A stretch of 13,991 nucleotides of DNA from Planctomycetota bacterium (GTDB lineage: Bacteria; Planctomycetota; JAMOSO01): assembly GCA_027063065.1 (NCBI GenBank), contig JAMOSO010000021.1, forward strand, positions 1 through 13,991. The letters run 5' to 3'. Positions 7,708 through 13,991 of this stretch are shown piece after piece. The notes beneath the pieces were generated by a model that did not search any database, had not been told where the DNA came from, and worked only from the letters and a program-made list of their open reading frames with translations. The position numbers and the translations under genes are program-made. Numbering within the stretch: position 1 is the first letter of the stretch; each line of letters starts with the position of its first letter.

Positions 7708-9050
7708 AACCTCAAGCTACATTAATAGATATAAATAAAATATTGCACGGTAAAATATACGGTGATGGCGATGTGTCTTTTTGCGGTATTTCTACCGATA
7801 GTCGCAGTATTAAAAGTGGTATGTTATTTGTGGCTTTAAATGGCAAAAAATTTAAAGGCTCTGATTTTATTGAGATGGCATTGCGTAATGGTGCAGTAGC
7901 GGTTATAGCTCAGGATGTTGATTATTTATGTAATGGTATAAAAGTAAAAGATACTTTGTTGGCGTATCAAGCTTTGGCTTTGTGGTATCGTCAACAATTG
8001 GATGCACAAATTGTGGCTGTTACGGGTTCTTGTGGTAAAACATCTGTTAAAGAAATATTAGCTACGATTATGCTAAATAATGGTGTTAGTTTTAAAAATC
8101 AGGCTAATTTTAATAACCAAATAGGTGTGGCTAAAACTTTATTAGAAGCGCCATTAAATAGTGTTTTTGGTGTGGTGGAAGCTGGCACAAATCACATTGG
8201 CGAAATCAAACCCTTAGCAGATATAATAAAACCAAATATTAGCATTATTACTAATGTTGGTATAAGTCACACAGAACATTTTGCAAAAATTGAAGATTTG
8301 ATAACAGAAAAGATGAGTTTGTGTACAGCTATGGCCGATAGGGGTGTGTCACTGTTGCCAGGTGATATTGAATATTCTGATATATTTTTAAGTTATCCAA
8401 ATAATAAAATTTTTACTTATGGATTGGATAATACTTGTGATTATTATCCAGACAATTTAAGTTTTGATAATTTATCAAGGCCTTCATTTGATTTTAAAGG
8501 TATTCATTTTAAATTAAATTTATATGGAACGCATTCGGTACGCAACGCCATAGCAGCTTTATCAGCTGCTGATATTTTAGGTATAAATTTAAGCAATGCT
8601 TCAAAGACATTAATTAAATATTTTGGGTACGACAAACGGTTTTTAATGTGCAATACATCGGGTTATACATTGATAGATGATACATATAATGCCAATTTGA
8701 TTTCTACTATTGCATCGATTAAAACTTTGGGTTTAATGCAACAATCAGGCAAAAAAATAGTAGTGCTTGGTTCGATGTTAGAGTTGGGTGAAAATAGTGA
8801 TATGGCACATCAAAAGGTTATTGATTATGCCAGTAAATTGGTAGATATTATATATACTATTGGCTATGAGTATGCCAATGTTGCCAAAGGTATTGATAAA
8901 GTAAATCATTTTACAAATCAAACAGATTTATTAAATACTTTAATATCAAATGCAGATATTGAAGATATAATTTTATTTAAAGGAAGTAGAGGTGCCAAAA
9001 TGGAAAATATTTTAGAGGCCTTCAAAATAGCAGTGAGCAAAGACGACTAA
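7704..9050 (+). CDS. murF: UDP-MurNAc-tripeptide:D-alanyl-D-alanine ligase MurF
   Basis: Cytoplasmic ligase that adds D-Ala-D-Ala, completing the UDP-MurNAc-pentapeptide. The 448 residues show TDSRSIKSGMLFVAL at 31-45 in the substrate-binding domain, P-loop TGSCGKTS at 107-114, NFNNQIGV at 135-142, EAGTNHIGEI at 159-168, TNVGISHTEHF at 183-193 and IDDTYNAN at 324-331. After that motif the usual Pro of YNANP is Leu332, and the Arg in front reads DKRF rather than the common GR form, so the C-terminal domain is somewhat divergent. The catalytic core looks intact. The start is GTG in a GTGA overlap with murE; the stop overlaps mraY as TAATG. Confidence 0.95.
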   Translation: MKPQATLIDINKILHGKIYGDGDVSFCGISTDSRSIKSGMLFVALNGKKFKGSDFIEMALRNGAVAVIAQDVDYLCNGIKVKDTLLAYQALALWYRQQLDAQIVAVTGSCGKTSVKEILATIMLNNGVSFKNQANFNNQIGVAKTLLEAPLNSVFGVVEAGTNHIGEIKPLADIIKPNISIITNVGISHTEHFAKIEDLITEKMSLCTAMADRGVSLLPGDIEYSDIFLSYPNNKIFTYGLDNTCDYYPDNLSFDNLSRPSFDFKGIHFKLNLYGTHSVRNAIAALSAADILGINLSNASKTLIKYFGYDKRFLMCNTSGYTLIDDTYNANLISTIASIKTLGLMQQSGKKIVVLGSMLELGENSDMAHQKVIDYASKLVDIIYTIGYEYANVAKGIDKVNHFTNQTDLLNTLISNADIEDIILFKGSRGAKMENILEAFKIAVSKDD

Positions 9051-10162
9051 TGTTGTATTACCTTTCTACATTGGCGCAAGATGCGGGTCTTTTTAATATG
9101 TTGCATTATATTTCGGTGCGAGCAGTTATAGCCGTTGTATTATCTTTTGTAATTACTTTAATATCGGCTCCGTTGGTTATTGCATATTTGACTAAAAGTA
9201 AAATTACTGAAGACACTACTAAAAGTGATTCTGCCCAGTTAAACAAGTTACATTCATCAAAAGCTAATACGCCTACTATGGGTGGGGTGGTTATTTTATC
9301 AGGGGTGTTATTAACGGCGGTGGTATGTTGTAATTTTGCTGTTATTTATATTAATTTAACTTTGTTTGTAATAGCTGGTATGGCTTTTATTGGGTTTATT
9401 GATGATTATACAAAATTAAAAAGCTCTAAGCAGGGTTTGTCAGCTAAAACAAAATTTTTATTGCAAATGGTGATAGTTGGCTTGCCAGCTTGGGTTTTAA
9501 CTCAAAATGCTAATTTACATTATGAGGTAGTGCCAAATATGCAATTTAGTGATATTTTATTGCCTTTTGTAAAAGAGGCTGTTATTCCGCTATCTACATT
9601 TGCTTTTGTAGTGTGGGTGTTTTTGGTAATGACAGGCACTACAAATGCGGTTAATTTAACTGATGGGCTTGATGGATTAGCTTCGGGATGTGCGATTATG
9701 GTATGTCTTGTTTATGCGATTATATGTTACTTAGTTGGACGTGTGGATTTTTCGGCGTACTTATTTGTGCCGTATGTGCCAAATGCAGGTGAGATGACAG
9801 TCTTGTTATCGGCCTTTATTGGCTCGTTGGTTGGCTTTTTATGGTACAATACACATCCAGCTCAAATATTTATGGGCGATACTGGTTCTTTAACTATTGG
9901 AGGAGTTATCGGTATGTCGGCTTTAATCAGTAAACAAGAAATTATATTAGTAATAGCCGGTGGTATTTTTGTTTTAGAGGCAGTATCGGTTATTTTGCAA
10001 GTTGGAAATTTTAAACTTACAGGTAAACGTATTTTTAAATGCGCTCCATTTCATCATCATTTACAATTTTCTGGATGGACGGAAACTAAAATAGTAGTTC
10101 GTTTATGGATTTTAAGTTTGATGTGTGCTTTTATTGCCTTATGCACTTTAAAGGTTAGATAG
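9050..10162 (+). CDS. mraY: Phospho-N-acetylmuramoyl-pentapeptide transferase MraY
   Basis: Polytopic inner-membrane enzyme that transfers phospho-MurNAc-pentapeptide to undecaprenyl phosphate, forming lipid I. The 370 residues are rich in hydrophobic helices, fitting the ten-helix family. Motifs: ANTPTMGGV at 72-80, FIDDY at 116-120 (the catalytic Asp pair), NAVNLTDGLDGLA at 199-211, WYNTHPAQIFMGDTGS at 265-280 with the third catalytic Asp at 277, and APFHHHLQ at 332-339. Length is slightly above the 360 residues of E. coli MraY, and the C-terminus ends TLKVR exactly as in that protein. It overlaps murF by one base (TAATG) and ftsW by one base (TAGTG). No murD lies between mraY and ftsW. Confidence 0.97.
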   Translation: MLYYLSTLAQDAGLFNMLHYISVRAVIAVVLSFVITLISAPLVIAYLTKSKITEDTTKSDSAQLNKLHSSKANTPTMGGVVILSGVLLTAVVCCNFAVIYINLTLFVIAGMAFIGFIDDYTKLKSSKQGLSAKTKFLLQMVIVGLPAWVLTQNANLHYEVVPNMQFSDILLPFVKEAVIPLSTFAFVVWVFLVMTGTTNAVNLTDGLDGLASGCAIMVCLVYAIICYLVGRVDFSAYLFVPYVPNAGEMTVLLSAFIGSLVGFLWYNTHPAQIFMGDTGSLTIGGVIGMSALISKQEIILVIAGGIFVLEAVSVILQVGNFKLTGKRIFKCAPFHHHLQFSGWTETKIVVRLWILSLMCAFIALCTLKVR

Positions 10163-11268
10163 TGGATAGTTCACGTCCTTTTAAAATTATTATCAGTTTA
10201 TTGCTAGGAATATCTGTTGTAATGGTTTTGTCGGCTAGTGCAATGTCGGCAAGTAAATATGGTTCGGCTTATTTCTTTTTTTATCGTCAATTAATTTGGG
10301 TGGCTATTGGTTTAGTTGGTTTATTAACAGCATATAAAATCGATTTAAATTATATCAAAAAAATATCACCTTATGCCGTGTTGTTGGTGGTTGGATTATT
10401 ATTGGCAGTTTTTATACCGGGTTTAGGTGTGGTTCGCAATGGAGCAAGGCGGTGGATTTCGTTTGGGGCAGTAGGTATTCAACCCTCTGAGCTATCTAAA
10501 TTGGCAATGGTGCTTGGTATTGCTTGGTATTTATCCCGCAATAAAAATCCTTTGGATACATTTAAAAAAGTAGCAATAGCCTATGCTGGTATTATATCTT
10601 TAGCGGGTATTATTATTTTAGAACCAGATTTTGGAACTAGTTCTTTGATATGTGTTGTGGGTGGATTAATGCTGTTTGTAGCAGGATTGAAATATCGATA
10701 TTTTTTGCCTGTAGTGCCGTTGGGCTTAGTTGCCGTTTATGTATTAATTATTGATAGTCCGTACAGAATGGCACGTATTGTAGCTTTTTTAAATCCTTGG
10801 GAAGATCCAAAAGGTAAAGGATATCATATTATTCAGTCTATGATTGCTTTGGGTCAAGGTGGTTTATGCGGTACAGGTTTAGGCGAAGGAAGGCAAAAAT
10901 TGTCTTTTTTACCAGAAGCTCATACTGATTTTATTTTAGCAATTATCGGTCAAGAGTTGGGTTTTGTTGGTATACTTTTTATATTGGGTTTATTTGTTGC
11001 TTTTAGTTATTTTGGTTATCGATTATACACTAGATTAAACGATGCGTTTTGTGCTTATTTTGTTTTTGGATTTATCACATTGGTAACGTTGCAGGCGATA
11101 TTTAACATTGCTGTTGTATCGGGTACAATTCCAACTAAAGGTATTGCTTTACCATTTGTATCATTTGGTGGTTCTGGGTTGATAACTTTATTAATAGGTG
11201 TAGGGATAGTTTTAAACATTGCTTCTCATCCAGAACTGTGCGATAAAAACATTAACAGTAATAGTTAA
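10162..11268 (+). CDS. ftsW: Septal peptidoglycan glycosyltransferase FtsW
   Basis: SEDS-family integral membrane protein that polymerises lipid II at the septum together with FtsI. The 368 residues have about ten hydrophobic helices. Conserved points: GARRWISFGAVGIQPSELSK at 94-113; LEPDFGTS at 153-160; NPWEDPKGKGYHIIQS at 211-226; the extracytoplasmic loop FLPEAHTDFI at 249-258 with the presumed catalytic Asp256; and PTKGIALPFVSFGGSG at 324-339. FtsW rather than RodA is favoured by its place in the dcw operon. The start is GTG, with AAAGG at 10150-10154, 7 bases upstream, overlapping the mraY stop. It is the last plus-strand gene; its stop directly abuts the stop of the convergent SUI1 gene with no spacer. 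Confidence 0.95.
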   Translation: MDSSRPFKIIISLLLGISVVMVLSASAMSASKYGSAYFFFYRQLIWVAIGLVGLLTAYKIDLNYIKKISPYAVLLVVGLLLAVFIPGLGVVRNGARRWISFGAVGIQPSELSKLAMVLGIAWYLSRNKNPLDTFKKVAIAYAGIISLAGIIILEPDFGTSSLICVVGGLMLFVAGLKYRYFLPVVPLGLVAVYVLIIDSPYRMARIVAFLNPWEDPKGKGYHIIQSMIALGQGGLCGTGLGEGRQKLSFLPEAHTDFILAIIGQELGFVGILFILGLFVAFSYFGYRLYTRLNDAFCAYFVFGFITLVTLQAIFNIAVVSGTIPTKGIALPFVSFGGSGLITLLIGVGIVLNIASHPELCDKNINSNS

Positions 11269-11661
11269 TCATCCGCCAACTTGTTTAACCCTAAAATTTA
11301 GGCTTTCGAGATGCTTTTGCACTTCGGTTCGCCTATCTCCTTGAAATTCTACAATATTCTGTTTAATAGCCCCGCCAGTACCTAACTTTGCTTTAATTTT
11401 TTTAGCTAATGTTTTTAATTCTTTTTCATTGCCAGGTAAGCCATTAACTGTTGTAACAGATTTGCCTCCACGACCTTTTTTTTCTAGCCTAATGCGTACA
11501 ATCCCATCATTGGGATCGTTAACGCATGGACTATTATTTACTTTGGCATCTTGGCTGTTTTTATTGCGACGTTTTTCTTTGGCGCTACAAGTGCAGTTTT
11601 GCTCTGAGCGATTACATATAGAACAAATTTTACCTAAATCAGTCGAGTAGACAGTAGCCAT
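11269..11661 (-). CDS. SUI1/YciH-family translation factor-like protein with Cys-rich N-terminus
   Basis: Bacterial homologue of eukaryotic initiation factor eIF1 (SUI1), as E. coli YciH, which has been linked to initiation fidelity in vitro and stress-related repression of translation. The 130 residues begin MATVYSTDLG, the typical YciH opening. A C-x2-C-x6-C-x-C cluster follows at 13-25 (Cys13, 16, 23, 25), a plausible zinc site, then a basic linker. The SUI1 core is at about 52-130: DGIVRIRLEKKGRGGKSVTT, then LGTGGAIKQNIVEFQGDRR and the C-terminal VKQVGG. It starts 3 bases after the helicase stop with only a weak AAGAAA-like ribosome binding site, so it is probably cotranscribed and translated by reinitiation. 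No terminator follows before ftsW on the other strand. Confidence 0.92.
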   Translation of the reverse strand: MATVYSTDLGKICSICNRSEQNCTCSAKEKRRNKNSQDAKVNNSPCVNDPNDGIVRIRLEKKGRGGKSVTTVNGLPGNEKELKTLAKKIKAKLGTGGAIKQNIVEFQGDRRTEVQKHLESLNFRVKQVGG

Positions 11662-11664
11662 TGC

Positions 11665-13440
11665 TTATTTCTTTTTAAAATGTTTACCTCGCGTTGGAGG
11701 CGCACCAGCATTGTTGTGTTTTTTATGTCCAAAAGATTTTTTATCTTTCTTTTTAAAAGAGCCACCACCCCTATGTCTAGTTGGTGGTTTTTCAGTAAAT
11801 GGTGCGATATTTAAAAATCTACCACGAATTTTTGCATTTGAGATTTTATCTAAAGCATCTTTGTCGACACTGCTAGGTAAGTCTATGGTAGAAAATGTTG
11901 TAAAAATTTCGATATGACCAATCATTCTGCCTGAGATACCAGACTCATTGGCAACAGCGCCAACTAAAGTTCCGGGACGCAAACCGTCTTTGTAACCCAC
12001 TTGCACCTTATAGCGAACCATTTTAACGTTTGGATTATCACGTAATGGTATGGCCTTGCCACCCATGCGTCCTTTTTTGTCTTCACTTACACCGCGTGTA
12101 GATTTTATATTATCTAGTTGTTTATTTAGTAAAAATGGCCGGCCTTTATGATTCATTTTAGCTAACGCAGCCATTAATTCTTGCGGTTCACAGGGGTTTT
12201 CTTCTTGAAACTCTTTAATTACTGTTGTGTAAATATCCAAGTCTTTTTCTTCTAGGGCTTTTTTAATTTCTTCTTTAAATACTTTGATACGTTTGGCGTT
12301 AATTTCCTCTACAGTAGGCAAATCCATAACATCAATAGGTTGTCTTGTGGCGCGTTCGATGGATTTTAACATTCTTGTTTCACGCGGAGCTGCAAATAAA
12401 ATTGCATGACCTTCACTGCCTGCACGACCAGTTCTGCCAATGCGATGTATGTATGATTCTGTATCAAATGGTATGTCGTAGTTGATGACATGGCTTATGC
12501 GTGGTACGTCTAAACCGCGGGCAACAACATCTGTACCTATAAGAATGGATATGCCATTTACACCGCCTTTACGCAAACGGTCAACAGTTTTTTCTCGTTG
12601 GGCTTGGCTCATATCGCCATTGAGAGGTTCAGCAGAAATGCCACGTTTATTTAATTGCATAGCAAGTTCTTCGGTGGCGGCCTTAGTGCGTACAAAAATA
12701 ATTACAGCTTGGTAATCTTCGACCTCTAATATGCGAGAAAGGGCATCAAGTTTATTATATCCTCTAACCATCCAAACACGTTGTTTAATAGATGTTGCCG
12801 TTGCCGTTTTTTGTTGTATTTTTATATGAGCATAATCGACTAGATATTTTTCAGTAACTTTTTTGATTTGAGCTGGCATCGTGGCAGAATAAAGTGCAAT
12901 TTGACGATTGTCAGGAGTATGTTCTAAAATCCATTCTACATCATCAATAAAACCCATACGCAACATCTCGTCAGCTTCATCTAATACTAAGGTTTTAAGT
13001 TCACCTATTTTAAGAGTACCCTTTTTAATGTGATCCATAACCCTGCCAGGTGTACCCACTACAATATTAGCTCCATTACGCAAATCTCTTATTTGTTTGT
13101 CGTATGCTGCGCCACCATAAATAGTAGCAATTTTAAGCGTTTTGAGATCGCGACCATAGTTTTGGATAGCGGCACTTACTTGCATTGCCAATTCGCGAGT
13201 TGGGGTCAAAATTAATACTTGTACATTTTTGTTTTTTGGTTCTAACCTTGATAAAAGGGGTAAAGCAAAAGCTGCTGTTTTTCCACTGCCTGTTTGAGCT
13301 TGACCTAAAATATCTTGCCCAGACAATAAAGGGGGGATACTTTGAGCCTGAATAGGCGAAGGGGTTTCATAACCAATATCGGTTACAGTTTGTAAAATAG
13401 TGGGGTGTAGACCTAATTGGTCAAAGCTCAATGATGTCAT
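11665..13440 (-). CDS. deaD: DEAD-box ATP-dependent RNA helicase DeaD/CsdA
   Basis: RNA helicase of the cold-shock/ribosome-assembly type. The 591 residues carry the full motif set: Q motif (Phe6 and PSPIQAQSI at 28-36), Walker A AQTGSGKT at 48-55, PTREL at 80-84, TPGR at 130-133, DEAD at 154-157, SAT at 185-187, IIFVRT at 247-252, TDVVARGLD at 303-311 and HRIGRTGR at 332-339. A DbpA-type RNA-binding domain spans about 472-546 (VGYKDGLRPGTLVGAVANES), followed by a Lys/Gly-rich disordered tail to 591. This order matches E. coli DeaD, although that protein is somewhat longer. The ATG is preceded by TAAGG with 9 bases spacing. It is the first gene of a two-gene minus-strand unit with the SUI1 protein, suggesting a shared role in translation. 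Confidence 0.95.
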   Translation of the reverse strand: MTSLSFDQLGLHPTILQTVTDIGYETPSPIQAQSIPPLLSGQDILGQAQTGSGKTAAFALPLLSRLEPKNKNVQVLILTPTRELAMQVSAAIQNYGRDLKTLKIATIYGGAAYDKQIRDLRNGANIVVGTPGRVMDHIKKGTLKIGELKTLVLDEADEMLRMGFIDDVEWILEHTPDNRQIALYSATMPAQIKKVTEKYLVDYAHIKIQQKTATATSIKQRVWMVRGYNKLDALSRILEVEDYQAVIIFVRTKAATEELAMQLNKRGISAEPLNGDMSQAQREKTVDRLRKGGVNGISILIGTDVVARGLDVPRISHVINYDIPFDTESYIHRIGRTGRAGSEGHAILFAAPRETRMLKSIERATRQPIDVMDLPTVEEINAKRIKVFKEEIKKALEEKDLDIYTTVIKEFQEENPCEPQELMAALAKMNHKGRPFLLNKQLDNIKSTRGVSEDKKGRMGGKAIPLRDNPNVKMVRYKVQVGYKDGLRPGTLVGAVANESGISGRMIGHIEIFTTFSTIDLPSSVDKDALDKISNAKIRGRFLNIAPFTEKPPTRHRGGGSFKKKDKKSFGHKKHNNAGAPPTRGKHFKKK

Positions 13441-13492
13441 GGGGTAATGCCTTAGTAGATAGGGGGGATTTGCAAATTCATATAAAATTTAC

Positions 13493-13521
13493 ATTATACA
13501 GATATGTATCAAATTTCATAG
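13493..13521 (-). promoter_or_regulatory. Candidate promoter of the deaD-SUI1 unit
   Basis: On the minus strand a perfect TATAAT lies at 13498-13493, about 50 bases before the deaD start. The hexamer 17 bases upstream (13521-13516, CTATGA) matches the -35 consensus poorly. The call rests on the -10 element and its position. Confidence 0.4.
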
Positions 13522-13626
13522 TCTTTTGATTGTATGTGTCAGGGTAAATAAAGTGGCCCCCAATCAACGGACATATTCAGTGGTAAATAAGAAAAAAATC
13601 ATTAAATTTAAAAAAGTTAATTAACG

Positions 13627-13639
13627 ACTGCGTAGCAGT
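13627..13639 (-). repeat. Small inverted repeat inside the IS remnant
   Basis: ACTGC and GCAGT are separated by three bases, forming a 5-bp hairpin. On the minus strand it lies just after the transposase stop and is followed about ten bases later by a run of six T, so it may be a weak terminator for the transposase. Confidence 0.4.
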
Positions 13640-13666
13640 TTCCCACTGATTTTTTAGTGTAAAATT

Positions 13667-13991
13667 TCATCCTACTTGTTTCAACTCCTTTTTATAATAA
13701 ACCTCATCTGGCGTATTTCCACCCATTGCTACATGAGGTTTAAAAGTATTGTAATTATTAAAATATTTACCTATCCGCTGCTTTGCTTCATTAATGGATT
13801 CGTATGCATTAAGATAGACTTCTTCATATTTTAGCGATTTCCATAATCTTTCTATAAAAACATAATCAACCCAACAGCCTTTGCCATCCATACTGATTTT
13901 TGATTATATAAAGACTCTTCACGAGTTTTAGGTTTTCTATATATACTACTTCTAGAAATACCAAGCAAAGAAGCTTGAGATGTTTTAGTTA
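13667..13991 (-). pseudogene. IS3-family transposase OrfB with out-of-frame internal deletion
   Basis: Two pieces of an IS3-family OrfB are fused in different frames. From 13989 to about 13900 the minus strand reads TKTSQASLLGISRSSIYRKP, the N-terminal pattern of OrfB proteins. From about 13897 to 13667, in another frame, it reads KISMDGKGCWVDYVFIERLW followed by SLKYEEVYLNAYES and NTPDEVYYKKE. This is the C-terminal end of the integrase domain, including the presumed third catalytic residue (Glu in FIERLW). Roughly 170-190 residues with the first two catalytic Asp are missing between the pieces. The Asn usually found in WxDNVFIE is Tyr. The gene cannot make an active transposase; the ATG at 13891 is not a true start. 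The upstream orfA would lie outside the window. Confidence 0.85.

Larger units (their letters stand above)
13554..13991 (-). mobile_element. Partial IS3-family insertion sequence, degraded, running off the window
   Basis: The segment holds a broken IS3-type transposase (separate entry), and its lower boundary is probably at 13554. There the sequence TGGCCCCCAATCAACGGACA begins with TG and has the look of an IS3-family terminal inverted repeat. The partner repeat and any target duplication would lie beyond 13991, so the boundary is inferred. Between the transposase stop and the presumed end are an AT-rich stretch, a distant inverted pair CAGTGG (13578-13583)/CCACTG (13643-13648) and a small hairpin at 13627-13639. 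The element sits about 110 bases upstream of the deaD start. Confidence 0.7.

Noticed and set aside
13578-13590. GTGGTAAATA inside the IS remnant is identical to the first ten bases of the mraZ operator
   Set aside because: Only one unit is present with no second GTGG 10 bases on, so it is not an MraZ array; coincidence is likely.
13667-13891. 74-codon ORF read as a complete small gene
   Set aside because: Its sequence is the C-terminal end of an IS3 OrfB, and OrfB N-terminal sequence lies immediately upstream in another frame, so it is part of a pseudogene.

Overview
The window is AT-rich (by eye about one third G+C). It carries most of a division and cell wall (dcw) cluster from a diderm bacterium. 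MurE has the DNPR signature of meso-diaminopimelate ligases, so the peptidoglycan is expected to be DAP-type. TGA is used as a stop codon, so the genetic code is standard. The MraY, FtsI and MraZ sequences and the Cache_3-Cache_2 chemoreceptor would fit either the PVC superphylum (for example Lentisphaerota-like lineages) or a proteobacterium. I cannot decide the phylum from sequence alone.

Layout: (1) 1-2370 holds a stand-alone methyl-accepting chemotaxis protein followed by a strong hairpin terminator. (2) 2370-2731 is a non-coding AT-rich region. It ends in a near-consensus sigma-70 promoter and three GTGG repeats at exact 10-bp spacing, which is the arrangement of the MraZ operator. (3) 2732-11268 is a tightly packed plus-strand operon: mraZ, an unlisted 56-codon ORF, rsmH, ftsL, ftsI, murE, murF, mraY, ftsW. 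Five successive junctions from ftsL to ftsW overlap by 1 or 4 bases, suggesting translational coupling. (4) 11269-13440 holds two minus-strand genes, a DEAD-box RNA helicase (DeaD/CsdA type) followed by a SUI1/YciH-family protein with an added Cys-rich N-terminus. They meet ftsW tail to tail with no intergenic base. (5) 13554-13991 is the end of an IS3-family element whose transposase has a large out-of-frame internal deletion.

Functionally, MraZ would autoregulate the operon. RsmH methylates 16S rRNA. MurE and MurF add the third residue and the D-Ala-D-Ala to UDP-MurNAc-peptide, and MraY moves the product onto the lipid carrier. FtsW and FtsI polymerise and crosslink septal peptidoglycan, and FtsL belongs to the complex that activates them. 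murD, normally between mraY and ftsW, is absent, and so are murG, murC, ddl, ftsQ, ftsA and ftsZ downstream, so these must lie elsewhere in the genome.

I found no CRISPR array, tRNA, rRNA or defence system. The most unusual signals are the second, inverted GTGG array 250 bp upstream of the mra operator, the 56-codon ORF between mraZ and rsmH, and the shortened cluster without murD.
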